Below the pieces are notes generated by a model that saw nothing but the letters and a program-made list of their open reading frames with translations, was not told the origin of the DNA and made no database searches. Below, in pieces: positions 44,741-55,927 of a stretch of 64,000 nt of DNA. The position numbers were made by a program, and so were the translations under genes. The DNA lies in NCBI GenBank assembly GCA_022828595.1, contig JAKGHH010000002.1:67552383-67616382 (forward strand), in the 5' to 3' direction. Numbering within the stretch: the first letter of the stretch is position 1; each line of letters starts with the position of its first letter. This DNA comes from Nelumbo lutea (lineage: Eukaryota; Streptophyta; Magnoliopsida; Proteales; Nelumbonaceae).

Positions 44741-45339
44741 GTCCTTAGTACCTTACAGTGATTCCATGCATTTGATTGGATCTAAATGGATATTCAATGA
44801 GACACTTCCATATGGTTAGACTAGTGACTATCAACACTATTTTGAGCATTGTGGGTCTCTCATGATTGGTCCATCCATTAATTTGATATTCACAATGCAT
44901 TTTTCCATGGATATGTTGATGAGGATATATGCATTAGCCAAAAGGTTTTGACTTTTAAGGATGTCTAATTTCCTTAACATGTTTGCAAACTCACAAGGCT
45001 CTTTATGGGCTTCAATGCTTCACCAAACTCTCTAGGCCAGGATTGCATGTATCAACACTTATGTTCTATGAGATTTTCTTACTCACAATCTAATCATTCA
45101 CTATTCATACTAAGGCAAGGCTAACACGCATTATTTATCCTCATTTATGTTGACAATATAATTGTTACTAGCAGCTCATCCACTCTTATTGTTATCACTC
45201 GTTTAAATAATGATTTGCTTTAAAGGACCTGGGTCCCGTTCACTTTTTCTTGGGCTTTGAAGCACATTGTAACTCATATGGTCTCATCTTAACCTAGCAT
45301 CACTACATTGTAGATTCACCCTGTTGCATTGGTCTTGAA

Positions 45340-45863
45340 TAAACCTGCTCATGGATCGGGTTTAGGCAAGGCTTTGTATATAAATCAATAAAATACACTT
45401 AGGCTCAAACTCGAGCTTGGCCCAACCATTGGGCCTAGGTCTTAAGCTCGCGCCCGGCCCTCATATAAAGCCCAAAGCTTGAGCCTGGCCAAAAATTTGA
45501 AAACAAAACTTTTTTTCTTTTTTTACTCAATAAAAAATGTTTTATTTATATTAAAAACCTTTAAAACTCAAAAATAATAAACATCTCACTATTACTTGGA
45601 AAAAAAGAGAAGAAGAACAAAGAAAAATATTGTGTATATATTTTTTATTAAATAAAACATATTTTTATTATTCAATATATAGTATCAAGTTGGGCTTGGG
45701 TTTGGGGTGGGCTTTTTTGAGAAAGCCCAAGCCCGACCTGAAAAAAAGTCAAGTGCTTTAGGCCTGAGCCCGAGCCTACGAGCCTAAAGTTATGACCAAG
45801 CTTGACTTATAATGAGTCGGGTCGGGCCAGCCCATCGGGCTACTCGACTCATGAACATGTTTA
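45340..45863. mobile_element. hAT-type non-autonomous element, 'cctgttcatggg' family
   Basis: Termini TAAACCTGCTCATGGATCGG and, from the other strand, TAAACATGTTCATGAGTCGA. The flanks GTCTTGAA (45332-45339) and ATCTTGAA (45864-45871) match at 7 of 8. It shares subterminal GGGC/GCCC-rich repeats with the elements at 30779 and 51217. It sits in the copia element between RT and RNase H. Confidence 0.8.
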
Positions 45864-46784
45864 ATCTTGAAGATACCAAACCAATCTCTTTCCTAGTGGC
45901 TGCATCGACTGGACTATCTCACCACTTAGGGAGACCCCCTACTTGATGCAACAGAATACCATAGTGTCATTAGTGTACTACAATATATCACCTTGGCCAG
46001 TCCTAATATATCTTTCACTATGAATAAAGTATCCCGGTTTCTCCACTCTCCCACAATTAAGCATTGGGCAATGGTAAAACACATATTTTATTATCAGTCC
46101 AGATTAGGTAGGCCGTAGGCACAATTTTGTAAGCACGTTGAATGAGTAGTTAAATTTTTTTTGACACTTATCCCTTAAAATACTCCCAACCTACCTTTGA
46201 AAAAGATTAAAAACCACTTTTGACAATTATCAAAATATTTATCAAGTGCTCATTGAATGTGCTTACTTTATTGTGCCTATTAGATCTGATCCCTTTCATT
46301 ACATAAAGGGAACCATTCACACTAGTTTGTTCTTTAGTCATTCAAATGAGCCCACCATTACTAATTGGGTTAGCTGCCAAAACGACCAACTATCCATAAG
46401 AGGGTATTATGTGTTCTTTGACTCACATCTTCTAACTAGCTTGGAACTCTAAAAATAAAAAGCAAACAACTATCGTCCATTCTAGCATTGAAGTAGAGCT
46501 GCATGCTCTTGCCAATGCCATCACAGAGATACTTTGGATCCAAGCATTAGTTTCAGACCTTGGACCTCTAGTCCACCTGCTCTATATTGTGGTTGTGTTA
46601 GTGCCATTTACCTCTCATGGCAGTGTTTCATGCCAGGATCTGTCATGTGGAGGTTGACCTTAACTTCCTTGGTGACCACATCACTCGCCAACGTCTTCGA
46701 ATTCATTGTCTCAACTCTGCTGATCAGTTTGTAGGCTTAGTTACTGAGCCGATGCCATCTCAACATTTTAATTTACTTGTTTTA

Positions 46785-46893
46785 GGCTCAGTTTGGAAAA
46801 AGTACAAATACAAATATATAGAGTGCAGATATGTACAAAATACAAGATTTTACATTCTACATATTTGTATTTATACTCTTACCAAACTGAGCC
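46785..46893. mobile_element. Tourist-like (PIF/Harbinger) MITE, TTA TSD
   Basis: The 109-bp near-palindrome GGCTCAGTTTGG...CCAAACTGAGCC is flanked by TTA (46782-46784 and 46894-46896). The arms also share ACAAATATGTA/TACAAATACAAATAT. It interrupts the copia RNase H tail between HFNLLVL and YQLQVPKSA. Confidence 0.85.
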
Positions 46894-46935
46894 TTATTTA
46901 CCAACTTCAAGTACCCAAGTCAGCTTGAAGGGGCA

Positions 46936-47124
46936 TGATAAAGATAAGGTTGACATATCACTTAGATGATGTTCTAATATTAACCCTGACCAATCTTTGT
47001 AACTGTGGATAGTGTTTGTATCCTATTATAATTCTGTAACTCACTAATTAATATAAATACTATAATGCACCATTGTAAGAGAGGTGCAGTGCTTATTATT
47101 CTCCTTCATTACTCTTTTAATACA
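46936..47124 (+). repeat. Probable copia 3' LTR
   Basis: A polypurine tract (GAAGGGGCA, 46927-46935) is followed by TGATAAAGATAAGG. A TATA-like ATATAAATA lies near 47053, and the repeat ends near TAATACA. There is no second copy in the window, so the 3' boundary is a guess. Confidence 0.5.
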
Positions 47125-47880
47125 ATAAACATTTTATATATGGAGCAAATGTCTTAAAGAACATAACACATTACAACACAAGTTTAGAATTAAAAAGATG
47201 AATAAAAAAAAAGATTACAACACAAGATCTTTGCCGCAACCACCAAAGGTTATTATTGTTATTTGTTATTAATATAGTGATCAGTATAATAAAAAGAGGA
47301 GGTTTAACTTGTACTGTTAATAAGCTTTATCCTCATTGATCTCGTCAAGAATCACTATGAGTGCAACAATAAAAGCATGGTCAATGTTGGGATACATAGT
47401 CACCGCAAAAGTGTCCTTCCCAAGCACCACACTCTGAATGCTATGTTTTTTATGCATCTGCATCATCACATTAATCACCAATAATCAATTCACATCAAAC
47501 AATACATACCAATGATCATTAGGATTTATCTATCTTACTTGGGCGATGATAATTGAATTGGAAGAATCTCCGCTGTAGACAATACATGACCTCTCCAACC
47601 AACTCCCCTTGATATTGAAATCACAGACTTCCTCTTTTGTGTTGGTTGCTAAGAAGACATCCAATTCAGTCTTAAATTGAATCAACGAAGACTTCTTAAC
47701 ACTAAATAATAGATCTTTGGAGTCTGAGCTATCTCCTCGAAACACTTGCCACCTCCTATGTCCACTCATTATCTAAAATGAGACATGTAAAATCAACATA
47801 TTTATACATGCATCGATGCTTTTCTAACCACATTTCCTATCTTTAGTGAAATTCTAAGAGAGGACGGATTTATATTCCAA

Positions 47881-48126
47881 GGGCCTGTTTGGTTCACAAG
47901 AATAGGGTATGGAATTGGAATAGGAATGGAAATTAGATTCTCATTCTGCTAGAATGACATTCTCCTAGTTGAGAGAATGACTATTCTCTCTCTCCCTTAT
48001 CATTGAAATCTCATTCCAGTTATTCTAATTTTCATTCCAATTCCTGTCTAAACCAAATAGATTATAAAAATAGAGCATTGCAATTTTGGTTTAGATTCCG
48101 ATTCCAACAGCAAACCAAATGAGCCC
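47881..48126. mobile_element. MITE ('gggcctgtttggtt' type) in LOR intron 1
   Basis: The left end GGGCCTGTTTGGTTCACAAG and the right end, from the other strand, GGGCTCATTTGGTTTGCTG enclose GGAAT-rich sequence (GGAATTGGAATAGGAATGG and its reverse). The flanks CAA and TAA could be a worn 3-bp Tourist TSD. Non-coding. Confidence 0.6.
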
Positions 48127-48889
48127 TAATTTTTATAAATTGTTCATTAATATTATTAAAGAAGCATATTTAAGAGCAAGTGTGAACAATAAAGAATGAT
48201 TAAAACACTAGAGCTTCATTATTTAGCTTTGAGAGTAAATACTTTATTTTTCGTCACACCATTTACACCTTAAATGGGGTCAAAAATTAAGTCTTAATTG
48301 TAAAAAGGGTAAAAGATACAGATGAAATATTTCGGTGTAGAAGAAATTAATTCCATGCCTTCTATGATGAAACAAATGGAACCTTTATTTCTCTCTCTAC
48401 AATATGGATAAAGCTTTTCAAATTAAATATATCTGCTATTATTTATGTTATGAGTTATGACCCTTTACAACGAAAACTTTGTTTTTCCTTTCATTCGGTA
48501 TAATTTGTTTTGATATAAATAACTAGGAAAAAAAGGTTTTAATCATTAGAAAAAAAAGCAAATCAGAGGTCAAATATTGTATCCAAGCCCATCTAGGGGT
48601 ATTCAACAACATGTGTCATTTCGTTTTCAGGATAAAAAACAACAGTCATATTAGCAAAGAGTGGGTTTTGTGTTTTGATCACAATTAACATATGAAGCGT
48701 TTGGCAATATTTATGATTTTGTTTTAAATAAAGATAAGGCTAAGCTATAGGACAATTATACAAATTTGGGACTTGCACCTGTACTAATAGGACTTTAAAT
48801 GGCATAGGGCCCACGGTCCACCTGTGGCATGTGTCTGCACTCCGGCACTCAAACCATCATCCATATATAAGTTTGGTTCGGTGGGAATT

Positions 48890-49200
48890 GGGACCTGCTT
48901 CTCACCCAGGGCGCCTCACGCTGGAGACAAGATCTGCTCCTCACATGCATATCCACCATGCATTGGAAACATTTCCCATGAATAAATAATTAATAAGAAC
49001 AGAAGATGTTCCTAATGCGTGGTAGGATGTGCATGTAAGGCGCCTGTGAGGCACCAGGTGTGAGGAGTAGATCCGTTCTCCTCACACCGACCTTACATGC
49101 ACATCTCATGATGTATTGCGAATATTTTCCATACGAATGGTGAGATGTGTTTATGCAATCGGTGTGAGATGTCATGTGTGAAGAGCAGATTCTGTTTCAT
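48890..49200. mobile_element. Two adjoining hairpin MITE units in LOR intron 1
   Basis: 'gcattggaaacatttcccatg' and 'cagaagatgttcctaatgcg' form a hairpin with arms that extend into CACATGCA/TGCATGT and GGCGCCT. A second, inverted unit follows (GCACATCTCATGATG...ATGGTGAGATGTG). It is related to the 14093-14215 MITE. Confidence 0.5.
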
Positions 49201-49708
49201 TCGGTGGGGTAGTCATATAAATTTAGGGATTTTTGGACTGCAATCCCTCTATAATTTACCATTACCCATGTGTAATTTGTAAATATGGAGATCTAGTTTG
49301 GGGTGCTCAGCCTAACTGGCTAATTTGGAAAGGACAAATTGAAAAAACTAATCAGAAATTTGATTGCAAGAGCATTCTAAGAGAGAATTATAATTTATAA
49401 CAACAAAAGAAATTGATAATAATAAATAATTATAAACAACAAAAGTTAGACCTTTTGTTGCATAGAGACGAGAGGATTTCTGAGAATGTCGAGGAGAATT
49501 CGCCGATCTCGAAGGCTTAGGAGGGTGTCCTTGACTTTGAAGATGATGTTACTTGAACGTCCATAATGACAAAATTTCCATCTGCTATGGTCATAACCTT
49601 TCTGATGATGGTCAAATCAATTGGGTAAGGGGCACATAACTGAGGACCTAAAATAGCGACGGGAATGCTTGACTGTGGAAAGCTTGATTCAGCAGGGGCG
49701 TAAGCCAT

Positions 49709-50057
49709 TGTAGGGTCAAAAAGTGTTGGGTATGTTTATCTGTTTTGAGCCTAATGATCACTAGCTAAAATGGCTTTTGTCTTTTTCTTTATTTATAATA
49801 AGGAACAAAGTGGTACTAGGGCGATGTAGATATTGCTATGAAATAGGTTTTTCACCGTAGTCCCTGCTTGCCCCTTTTACTGTTGTTGGGAAAGGCTATT
49901 AGAACGGTGTGGACATAGTTTGCCTTGATGGAAACCGATCTCCGAGTTGAAAGTGGTTGTAACTTGTAAATTGATATGATTTATTTTGACCACTTGCAAG
50001 TTCCAACGTTATCTGGTTACATGTATCTATCTATTTATCTATATATATAGTAATATA
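49709..50057 (-). promoter_or_regulatory. Region upstream of the LOR gene
   Basis: It contains the presumed LOR leader and promoter. A TATAAATAAAG (minus) at about 49789-49799 lies roughly 80-90 bases ahead of the ATG and is a plausible TATA box. No other motif is claimed. Confidence 0.35.
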
Positions 50058-50482
50058 GGGATGTTTGGTTCCCTTGGCATTTATTGAAAAAATAATGCCA
50101 CATCAGTGCCACATAGGCATTGGCATTTATTGCAGATGAAGCAAAATGAAACAATTGTTTGGTTTCATCGTTTATCAAATGAAAGGTAGAAAACTGAAAT
50201 GCTTTGATTTTTGTGCATGGGGCATTTGGGGAAATGCTAAATTCTTGTTTTCCCAATACCCTAGCATTTCTTGAAACCAAATGCTGATGTGGAACATTTT
50301 AATGGGTATTAATCTGATGTGGAGAGAAAAAACGTTTGAAGTGAAGTTCAACCAAACAAAAAAAAAAAAGAAAAAAAAACAAGAAAAGTTTAAAGTAAAA
50401 GAAAATCTTTAAAGTGAAAAAGCATAAATAAATGTTTAAAGTGAAAAAGTATAAATAAATGCCCATGGGACCAAACACATAC
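50058..50482. mobile_element. MITE, 'tgtttggttccnttggcatttatt' family
   Basis: The left GGGATGTTTGGTTCCCTTGG and the right, from the other strand, GTATGTGTTTGGTCCCATGG both continue into GCATTTATT. The flanks carry ATA on both sides, perhaps a 3-bp duplication. Relatives lie near 40095 and 42690. An A-rich interior at 50360-50400 gives spurious Phe-rich frames. Confidence 0.6.
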
Positions 50483-51208
50483 ATAATTTACGTCACCATG
50501 CCTCTCCTTGCTCCAAACCCCCTTTTCTAATTTCTTAATTTTTTGAATTTTTATTTTTTTAATTCCACATAATTACCCATTAAACCAATAAGAAAATAAC
50601 ATAAAGCTTCACTACTTCTAACAATCATAAAGAAAGAGGGAGTTTGTCACTCAGGACAGTCGAATCGTTAACCTGGAAACCAATGGCCAAAGCAGTTTCA
50701 GTTTGGTTGCAAGCTGTTTCCCCAACCAAATCGACTTGGTTAGGTCGGGAATTTGTCACTTTAAGTCGATTGACCATTAGTGAAAACCCACCAACTCGAG
50801 TTATATCAGTTTAGGTCTATTTTCGATTTGGTTTGTTTATTCAAAAGACTTAAACTTAAAACTTAAATTTAAATTTAATAAATTACAGTGGTATTATTAA
50901 AAATAAGTTAAAAAATTAAATTTGTGATATAAAATATTTTAGACTGAGAAATATGAAAAATTTTCACTTTCCCGTATTAAAAAAATTATATATATATAGG
51001 CCAAATCGAAACGGACCTAACTTGGTTGAGTTAGAAAGTTTCTAAACTAAATCCAATCGAAAATACTAAAAAATTGACCAACTCAAGTCGAGTTCGATTG
51101 GATTTGTTATTAAAAAGTTAAAATCAAAAACAATTGTATACTATTATGTATTTCTATTGTTTAACTTTTGCTCAACAAAACCGGTGCATTGCATAGGTTC
51201 CTGCTAGT
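50483..51208. other. Intergenic, no gene recognised
   Basis: AT-rich with scattered TCGATTGG/CCAATCGA-like motifs around 50740-51110, which may be a worn hAT element. No coding sequence was recognised. Confidence 0.3.
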
Positions 51209-51216
51209 ATATATAT

Positions 51217-51610
51217 CAGACTTGTTCATGGGCCGGGCTTTTGCTCATCATTAATGGAAATATGCTAAGCCCGAGCCCAAGCCCGACCCGACCAATAGGC
51301 CTATAACTTGGGCCCGAGCCCAGCCCTGATAAAAAGCCCAAAGCCTGAGCTCAAGCCAGACCTAATAAAAAAAATTACAATTTTCCCTATTCAAATTAGA
51401 ATTCAAATGGACATAATCACATAACCCATTTTAAGTTTAATTTTAGGTCGAGCCGGGCCGGACTATTTTGACAAAACCTGAGCTCGGCTTGAATTTATTG
51501 TGGGCCAGGCTTTTTGGCCCGAGTTTAAGCCCGTAGGCCTATAAACATGTTCAAGCCTGTCCGGGGGCCGGGCCGGTTCGTCGGGCCACCCGGCCCATGA
51601 ACAGGTCTAG
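51217..51610. mobile_element. hAT-type MITE, 'gacctgttcatggg' family (third copy)
   Basis: Ends CAGACTTGTTCATGGGCCGG and, from the other strand, CTAGACCTGTTCATGGGCCG. The insertion is in an AGTATATATAT stretch that is present on both sides, so the TSD is TATATATA-like and its exact frame is ambiguous. Confidence 0.65.
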
Positions 51611-51654
51611 TATATATATACACACTAGCAGCCCGTGCTCAACATGGGTATGGA

Positions 51655-52170
51655 TGGAAATTACCAATTAACTTTGGTCCCCAAATTTTGAAACATGACA
51701 ATTTAGTACCCAAACTTTCAAAACATGCCAATCTAGTACCTATTATTAACCAACCATTAAGTGGCATTTGAAAAGACACAAATGCCCTTTGATTGTCATC
51801 TAACTCTCTTTACCAACCATCCAAACGTTGACAAAAAATGAATAGTCCAAAATTCTTGCCTCTTCTATTCAAGAAAGTTGAGGACTTGAGGTCACATCTC
51901 AATGGGCATTCTAGTGACCCCAACTTTCATGAATAATAGGCAAATATTTGGGATTGATTATTTTTTATCAACGTTTGAATGGCTGATAAAGAAAATTGGA
52001 TGACACAGGAAGGACATTTGTGCCTTTTTCAAATGCCACTTAATGGCTGATTAATGGTAGATGCTAAATTAACATGTTTTAAAAACTCGAGTACATAATT
52101 GTTGCATTTCAAATTTCAGGGACTAAAGTAACACTAGACCCAAATTACAAAGTACTAATTGGGAAATTTT
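51655..52170. mobile_element. Foldback MITE related to the 8640 element
   Basis: GGAAATTACCAATTA... and, from the other strand, GAAAATTTCCCAATTAG... are the ends. Inner arms share 'gacaatttagtaccc', 'taagtggcatttgaaaa' and 'ccatccaaacgttgac' with the element at 8640-9095. Non-coding; no clear TSD. Confidence 0.55.
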
Positions 52171-53217
52171 CATATTCCATGAACACTTACAAAAGAGACA
52201 TATTCACACAAAACAAGCCCATCAAAGATGAAATTATGTTTAAGTTTTTTGATACTAACTCGACTGCTCATTTCCTTGTTTATAATGCAAGTTTGATGCT
52301 ACTATATGTAACTTTGATGGTTATTGATCGGAAGGCTCTCCTTTGGAAAAAAAAAGTCCAAACATCCGGCCCAAGGCTTAAAAGAATCAATCAACACTTG
52401 ATGAAGAAAAAGCAATTAGGATCTGAAACCCTCATCTCAAACATCTACCAGCGAAGATGGGGGAGACCCCACGCATTGGCTCTGCATAAACCGGCCAAAC
52501 TTTGCAGCCACGTTTATTGCATAATTGCATTCTCTCTTTACAAAAAGAAAATCACAAATCCACCAGCCCAAGAAATATCTGTCTGATTTGGAGAGACAAT
52601 TTTCTCAGGGAAGGGCAGAGTCCAAGTCACAATCAGCTTCCAAAATGGTGTATACTAAAACCAATTCAGCAAAATGAGCAAGCATTTCAAAATTATCCGA
52701 GATAGCCCTTTTCGTTTGTTTACCTTCAGAAAATACAATTTTTTATATATATTTGTTTCAACTCTGTTGGTAAAATATCGTGAATTTCTAGGCTTAAAAA
52801 AACTCTTTCTTCCTTTCAATTTATTTCTTTTCAAAGAGTTGAATTTAAATCCTCTACAGGAGCGGACGAACTATATATATATAAAAATCCAGTTAATATA
52901 CAGTCGATGTATAGTCGAACCCATTACACAATATGATTGATGGCTTTTAAAACGTAAAGTGGATAGGAAAGGAAGTTTTAACGGAGAGAGAGAGACTGAG
53001 AAATAACATATCACTCTAATGGGGAGAGGAGGGAGAGAGAGATGTCAAATTGTCAACTGACCACCTCAACCACACGGTATTGCAACGTCAGCCATTGTCA
53101 TTGTGTTGGTGAAGACTCATCCACTTTGTAGTGCAAGTTCTTTTCAGTCATATTGAACGATTGGGAGCTTGAGACAACCTACAATTGAGATATTTCCTCA
53201 ATGGATCTTAAAAAGAA
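52171..53217. other. Intergenic, no gene recognised
   Basis: Open frames at 52179-52940 (+) overlap in different registers and show no family resemblance, so I leave them out. A GAGAGAGAG-rich stretch lies at 52985-53043. Confidence 0.3.
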
Positions 53218-53924
53218 GGTAAAATATAAAAACATTCTCTCTGGTTTATCACAATCATAAAAATCTCTATGAAGTTTGACTTTAACAAAATTCTCCCTTA
53301 GTTTTGAAAAGAGCTGTAGTCATCTACATAATTCAAAATGTCAGATTTGTCCTACAAAAAATTACTTGCGATATAAGCCTTGAAATGGGATATTTAACAA
53401 AATTCTCCCTTAGTTTTGAGAAGAACACATTTCTGTACCCATTTTTTTGGATATAACTTGTGCTCTTCTAATAATTGGTGCATTTGACTAAAATTTTATG
53501 ACATTTAATAATGTGACACACATTTTGCATCAATTTCAAACAAATAGGAAGAATACAAAAAATGGGTTACACTTTGTATTAATATTTATAGTGTACATAT
53601 TTGTGTTTATATTGCAACCAAACACAGCCTTACTTTCCTTACTTTTTTTTTTAATTTGACCTATGGAACATTTTCAGTTAAAAGTTAAAAATTTTTTTGA
53701 GGCATTTTAATAAATCTTTATATGCATAAAAGTAATATGGGTATTTAAAAAAAAAAGTATTAGACCAACATTTTCAACGATGGATAATGATGAAAGGGAG
53801 GTAATTGCGGACTTTTTTTTTTTTTTTTTTTAATTATGGGGAAGGTTTTTGATAAAGTGAACGATCAGGGGTGATTTTTATGATTGTAAGACAACATAAG
53901 GAGGATTTTATATTTTACCCTAAA
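53218..53924. mobile_element. Foldback MITE, AGGGTAAAATAT type
   Basis: The left arm AAGGTAAAATATAAAAACAT...CACAATCATAAAAATC is mirrored by the right arm, from the other strand, AGGGTAAAATATAAAATCCT...TACAATCATAAAAATC. Total about 700 bp. The arms match those of the larger element at 61873-63621. Confidence 0.6.
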
Positions 53925-54339
53925 AAAAATAATAATAAAATATGTTCCTTCTCGAAAGGCCCAGCCAACATCAACGAATTTATTCCTACTTCAATAATGA
54001 CATTCACATTCTGCGCGCCTTCTTTAAGTGGTCCATCTCATAAAGTAATCAGGCATTTTTCCGTTGTGTTAATCCGGATACACAGACTACGTTGATTGCA
54101 TGATCCTTTAAAAGAAAATCTCAATTTTACCTACCCCCCCTTTTATAAGGCTGTGTTTGGTTTAATTCAGATTTTGTAACAAAATATATTCCAACACATT
54201 TTCAACATGATTTATATTCCAACATATTTTGCACTTGATGGGGGGGATGATATGGAACATGTTAAAGATGTGCGATTATAAGCTTATTGAAACATGTTTT
54301 ATTGGGAGTAGATCGAGAGTTGCCTTGAGGATTTCTATC
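53925..54339. other. Intergenic, no gene recognised
   Basis: Includes a half-MITE-like GGCTGTGTTTGGTTT at about 54150. No protein. Confidence 0.3.
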
Positions 54340-54939
54340 TAGGGGTGTCAATTGGATCGGATTTGGTCCAATCTGATATGGTATAATATGAAATCATTAC
54401 AATCCAATCAATGTATGAAATCTGATATGTTTTAATATGAATACTTTGGACCAATTTTGATTAGCCCAATTCAATGTATGGACCATTAAATTTATTCAAA
54501 TTAGTTTTAATTTAGGTTTTTTTTTCTAATCCAAACTTGACTCATTCACACCTATATTTTTATCTTCTATCAATGGATCAAAATATAAAGGGATAAGTAG
54601 ACTGTAATCCATCTCAGAAATCTGAATTGCAGCCCAATCCTAATATATTAGTAGCCCCTTATAAACGGCATCCTACCCATAAATTTAGCATCAATCCACA
54701 GGTAGGATTCAATCCACCCTTAGAAATCTTAGTTCCACTTTAAGGATGAACTGAACTATAAAAACCCCTGATATAAATCTATTGCGGATGGACCACATCC
54801 AATTCAATCCAATAAATACTTGTAACATTAAGTCTAGACTAGTCAAACTCAATATATCTTATACTCTGTCCAACCCCGTTCAAATAGATTTTCGATTTGG
54901 ATGGGGGCCAAGGTCAAAATCGGTCCATTGACACCCCTT
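54340..54939. mobile_element. hAT-type MITE
   Basis: The left end TAGGGGTGTCAATTGGATCG and the right end, from the other strand, AAGGGGTGTCAATGGACCG are typical hAT termini. Subterminal CCAATC/GATTGG repeats occur. The TSD is not convincing. Confidence 0.55.
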
Positions 54940-55603
54940 CTCCCCGACACAAATGCATTTAGATGGCAATTTACTGTCATATGATATCGCTGGTGGAAGT
55001 GGAATGGAGCAGAGACAATATGACTTTTGGCCACTGACTCGGTGGATACATTTTGACTGGCCGAATTGCCTGCTCAGACTGGGCCGAGTACTATGAGGCC
55101 AGCACCAGCACCAGCACTGGGCTGGGCTGCCTTACATTTTGAGCTTCATAGACAATTGAGCTATATTAGTTCTAGCCAGAAAAGTTCAGAAGTTGTAATA
55201 GATGAGAAAGCTTAGTCTGTTGGGAGCCAACAGCCTGTGCTCTTGGAAGCGTTTTTGGGCATGACACGCCAACTATTCAGGTCCCTTAATTGTCTTTATG
55301 GTCAGAAAAAATATTAAGGGCAGTTACTCTTTTAACCCATCACATGAGAATGGTGTCATACCCAAGAATGTTTTCAACAGCTTTGGCTGTTGGCAGTTGG
55401 CCCCCAGCAGTCGGTTTTTTCTGTAATAGATGCTTGTTATGGAGAGCTGAAACACAATGGCTTATTGGCTTTTGACTTTCTGAGGTGGGCCTTACACAGA
55501 CAACCTTTAAGCTACACTTGATGAAAAATCCAAAGAGCTCAAATCGGATGTAAGTCATTTTTTGGGCTTTTCATTTCAGCCTCTTTAGGAAGAAAGCAAG
55601 AAA

Positions 55604-55759
55604 ATGAATAAATTTAATAAGACCCCTATTCTCCTGCAAAAAGAGGTGGGAAGAAGCTTTTTGTGCCGAGAGAAGGTGGCTTTGGAGGTTTCTTTCTGCC
55701 TGCAACGGAACCCAGCGGCGTTGAATAGCTTAAAGATCACCCGGTTCTCTCAAAGGTAA
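55604..55759 (+). other. 51-codon open frame ending at a splice donor, unrecognised
   Basis: ATG at 55604 opens a frame (MNKFNKTPILLQKEVGRS...) through a GC-richer, non-repetitive stretch. It runs into TAA in CAAAG|GTAAGC, a good donor at 55755/55756. It could be a first coding exon of an unseen gene or a leader exon. No family is recognised and no partner exon was found. The surroundings (54940-55927) otherwise hold nothing I can name. Confidence 0.2.
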
Positions 55760-55927
55760 GCTGAACTAGCTTGGCTGAATGATCAGTCCACCCTCCCAAA
55801 TCAGTCTTTTTTTACTTGTTTTTTTTTTTTTGGATAAATTTATGATGCTGGAAAGGTATGACGCCAGAAAACATGACCGATTAAAACTTCCCGTTTGATG
55901 TATACCGACTAATTGGCTATCTATGAT

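Larger units (their letters stand above)
42905..47124 (+). mobile_element. Decayed Ty1-copia retrotransposon (integrase to 3' LTR)
   Basis: The + strand holds collinear copia pol remnants. The integrase core is at 42905-43350 (VVFVDDFIKFG; VLQLDWGDEYHSLS; IVECALALLSKASIPLLFWG). The RT start follows as NTWSLV, split, then SKWIF near 44770. Further on come HNAFFHGYVDEDI (about 44900), HVCKLTRL and the catalytic box YVDNIIV (about 45150; normally YVDD). RNase H is at 45870-46760 (EVELHALANAITEILWIQAL; VFHARICHVEV). Gag, protease and the 5' LTR are missing. Two hAT elements and one Tourist MITE interrupt it. Frames contain many stops. Confidence 0.8.
47317..49708 (-). pseudogene. LURP-one-related (LOR) gene, 3 exons, frameshift in exon 1
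   Basis: LOR/DUF567 proteins have a tubby-like fold and are linked to defence in Arabidopsis (LURP1); most are uncharacterised. Exon 1 (49452-49708) starts MAYAPAESS and contains GPQLCAPYPIDLTIIRKVMT, then IIFKVKDTLLSLRDRRILLD. Exon 2 (47539-47772) has WQVFRGDSSDSKDLLFSVKK and EEVCDFNIKGSWLERSC. Exon 3 (47317-47457) has HKKHSIQSVVLGKDTFAVT and ALIVILDEINED, with stop TAA. The splice sites are GT-AG and in phase, and the total would be about 210 residues, the usual size. However, exon 1 is 257 nt: a base is missing after MDV (about 49550), so the frame breaks before IIFKVK. It is either a recent pseudogene or a sequence error. The 1.7-kb intron 1 carries MITEs. Confidence 0.8.
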
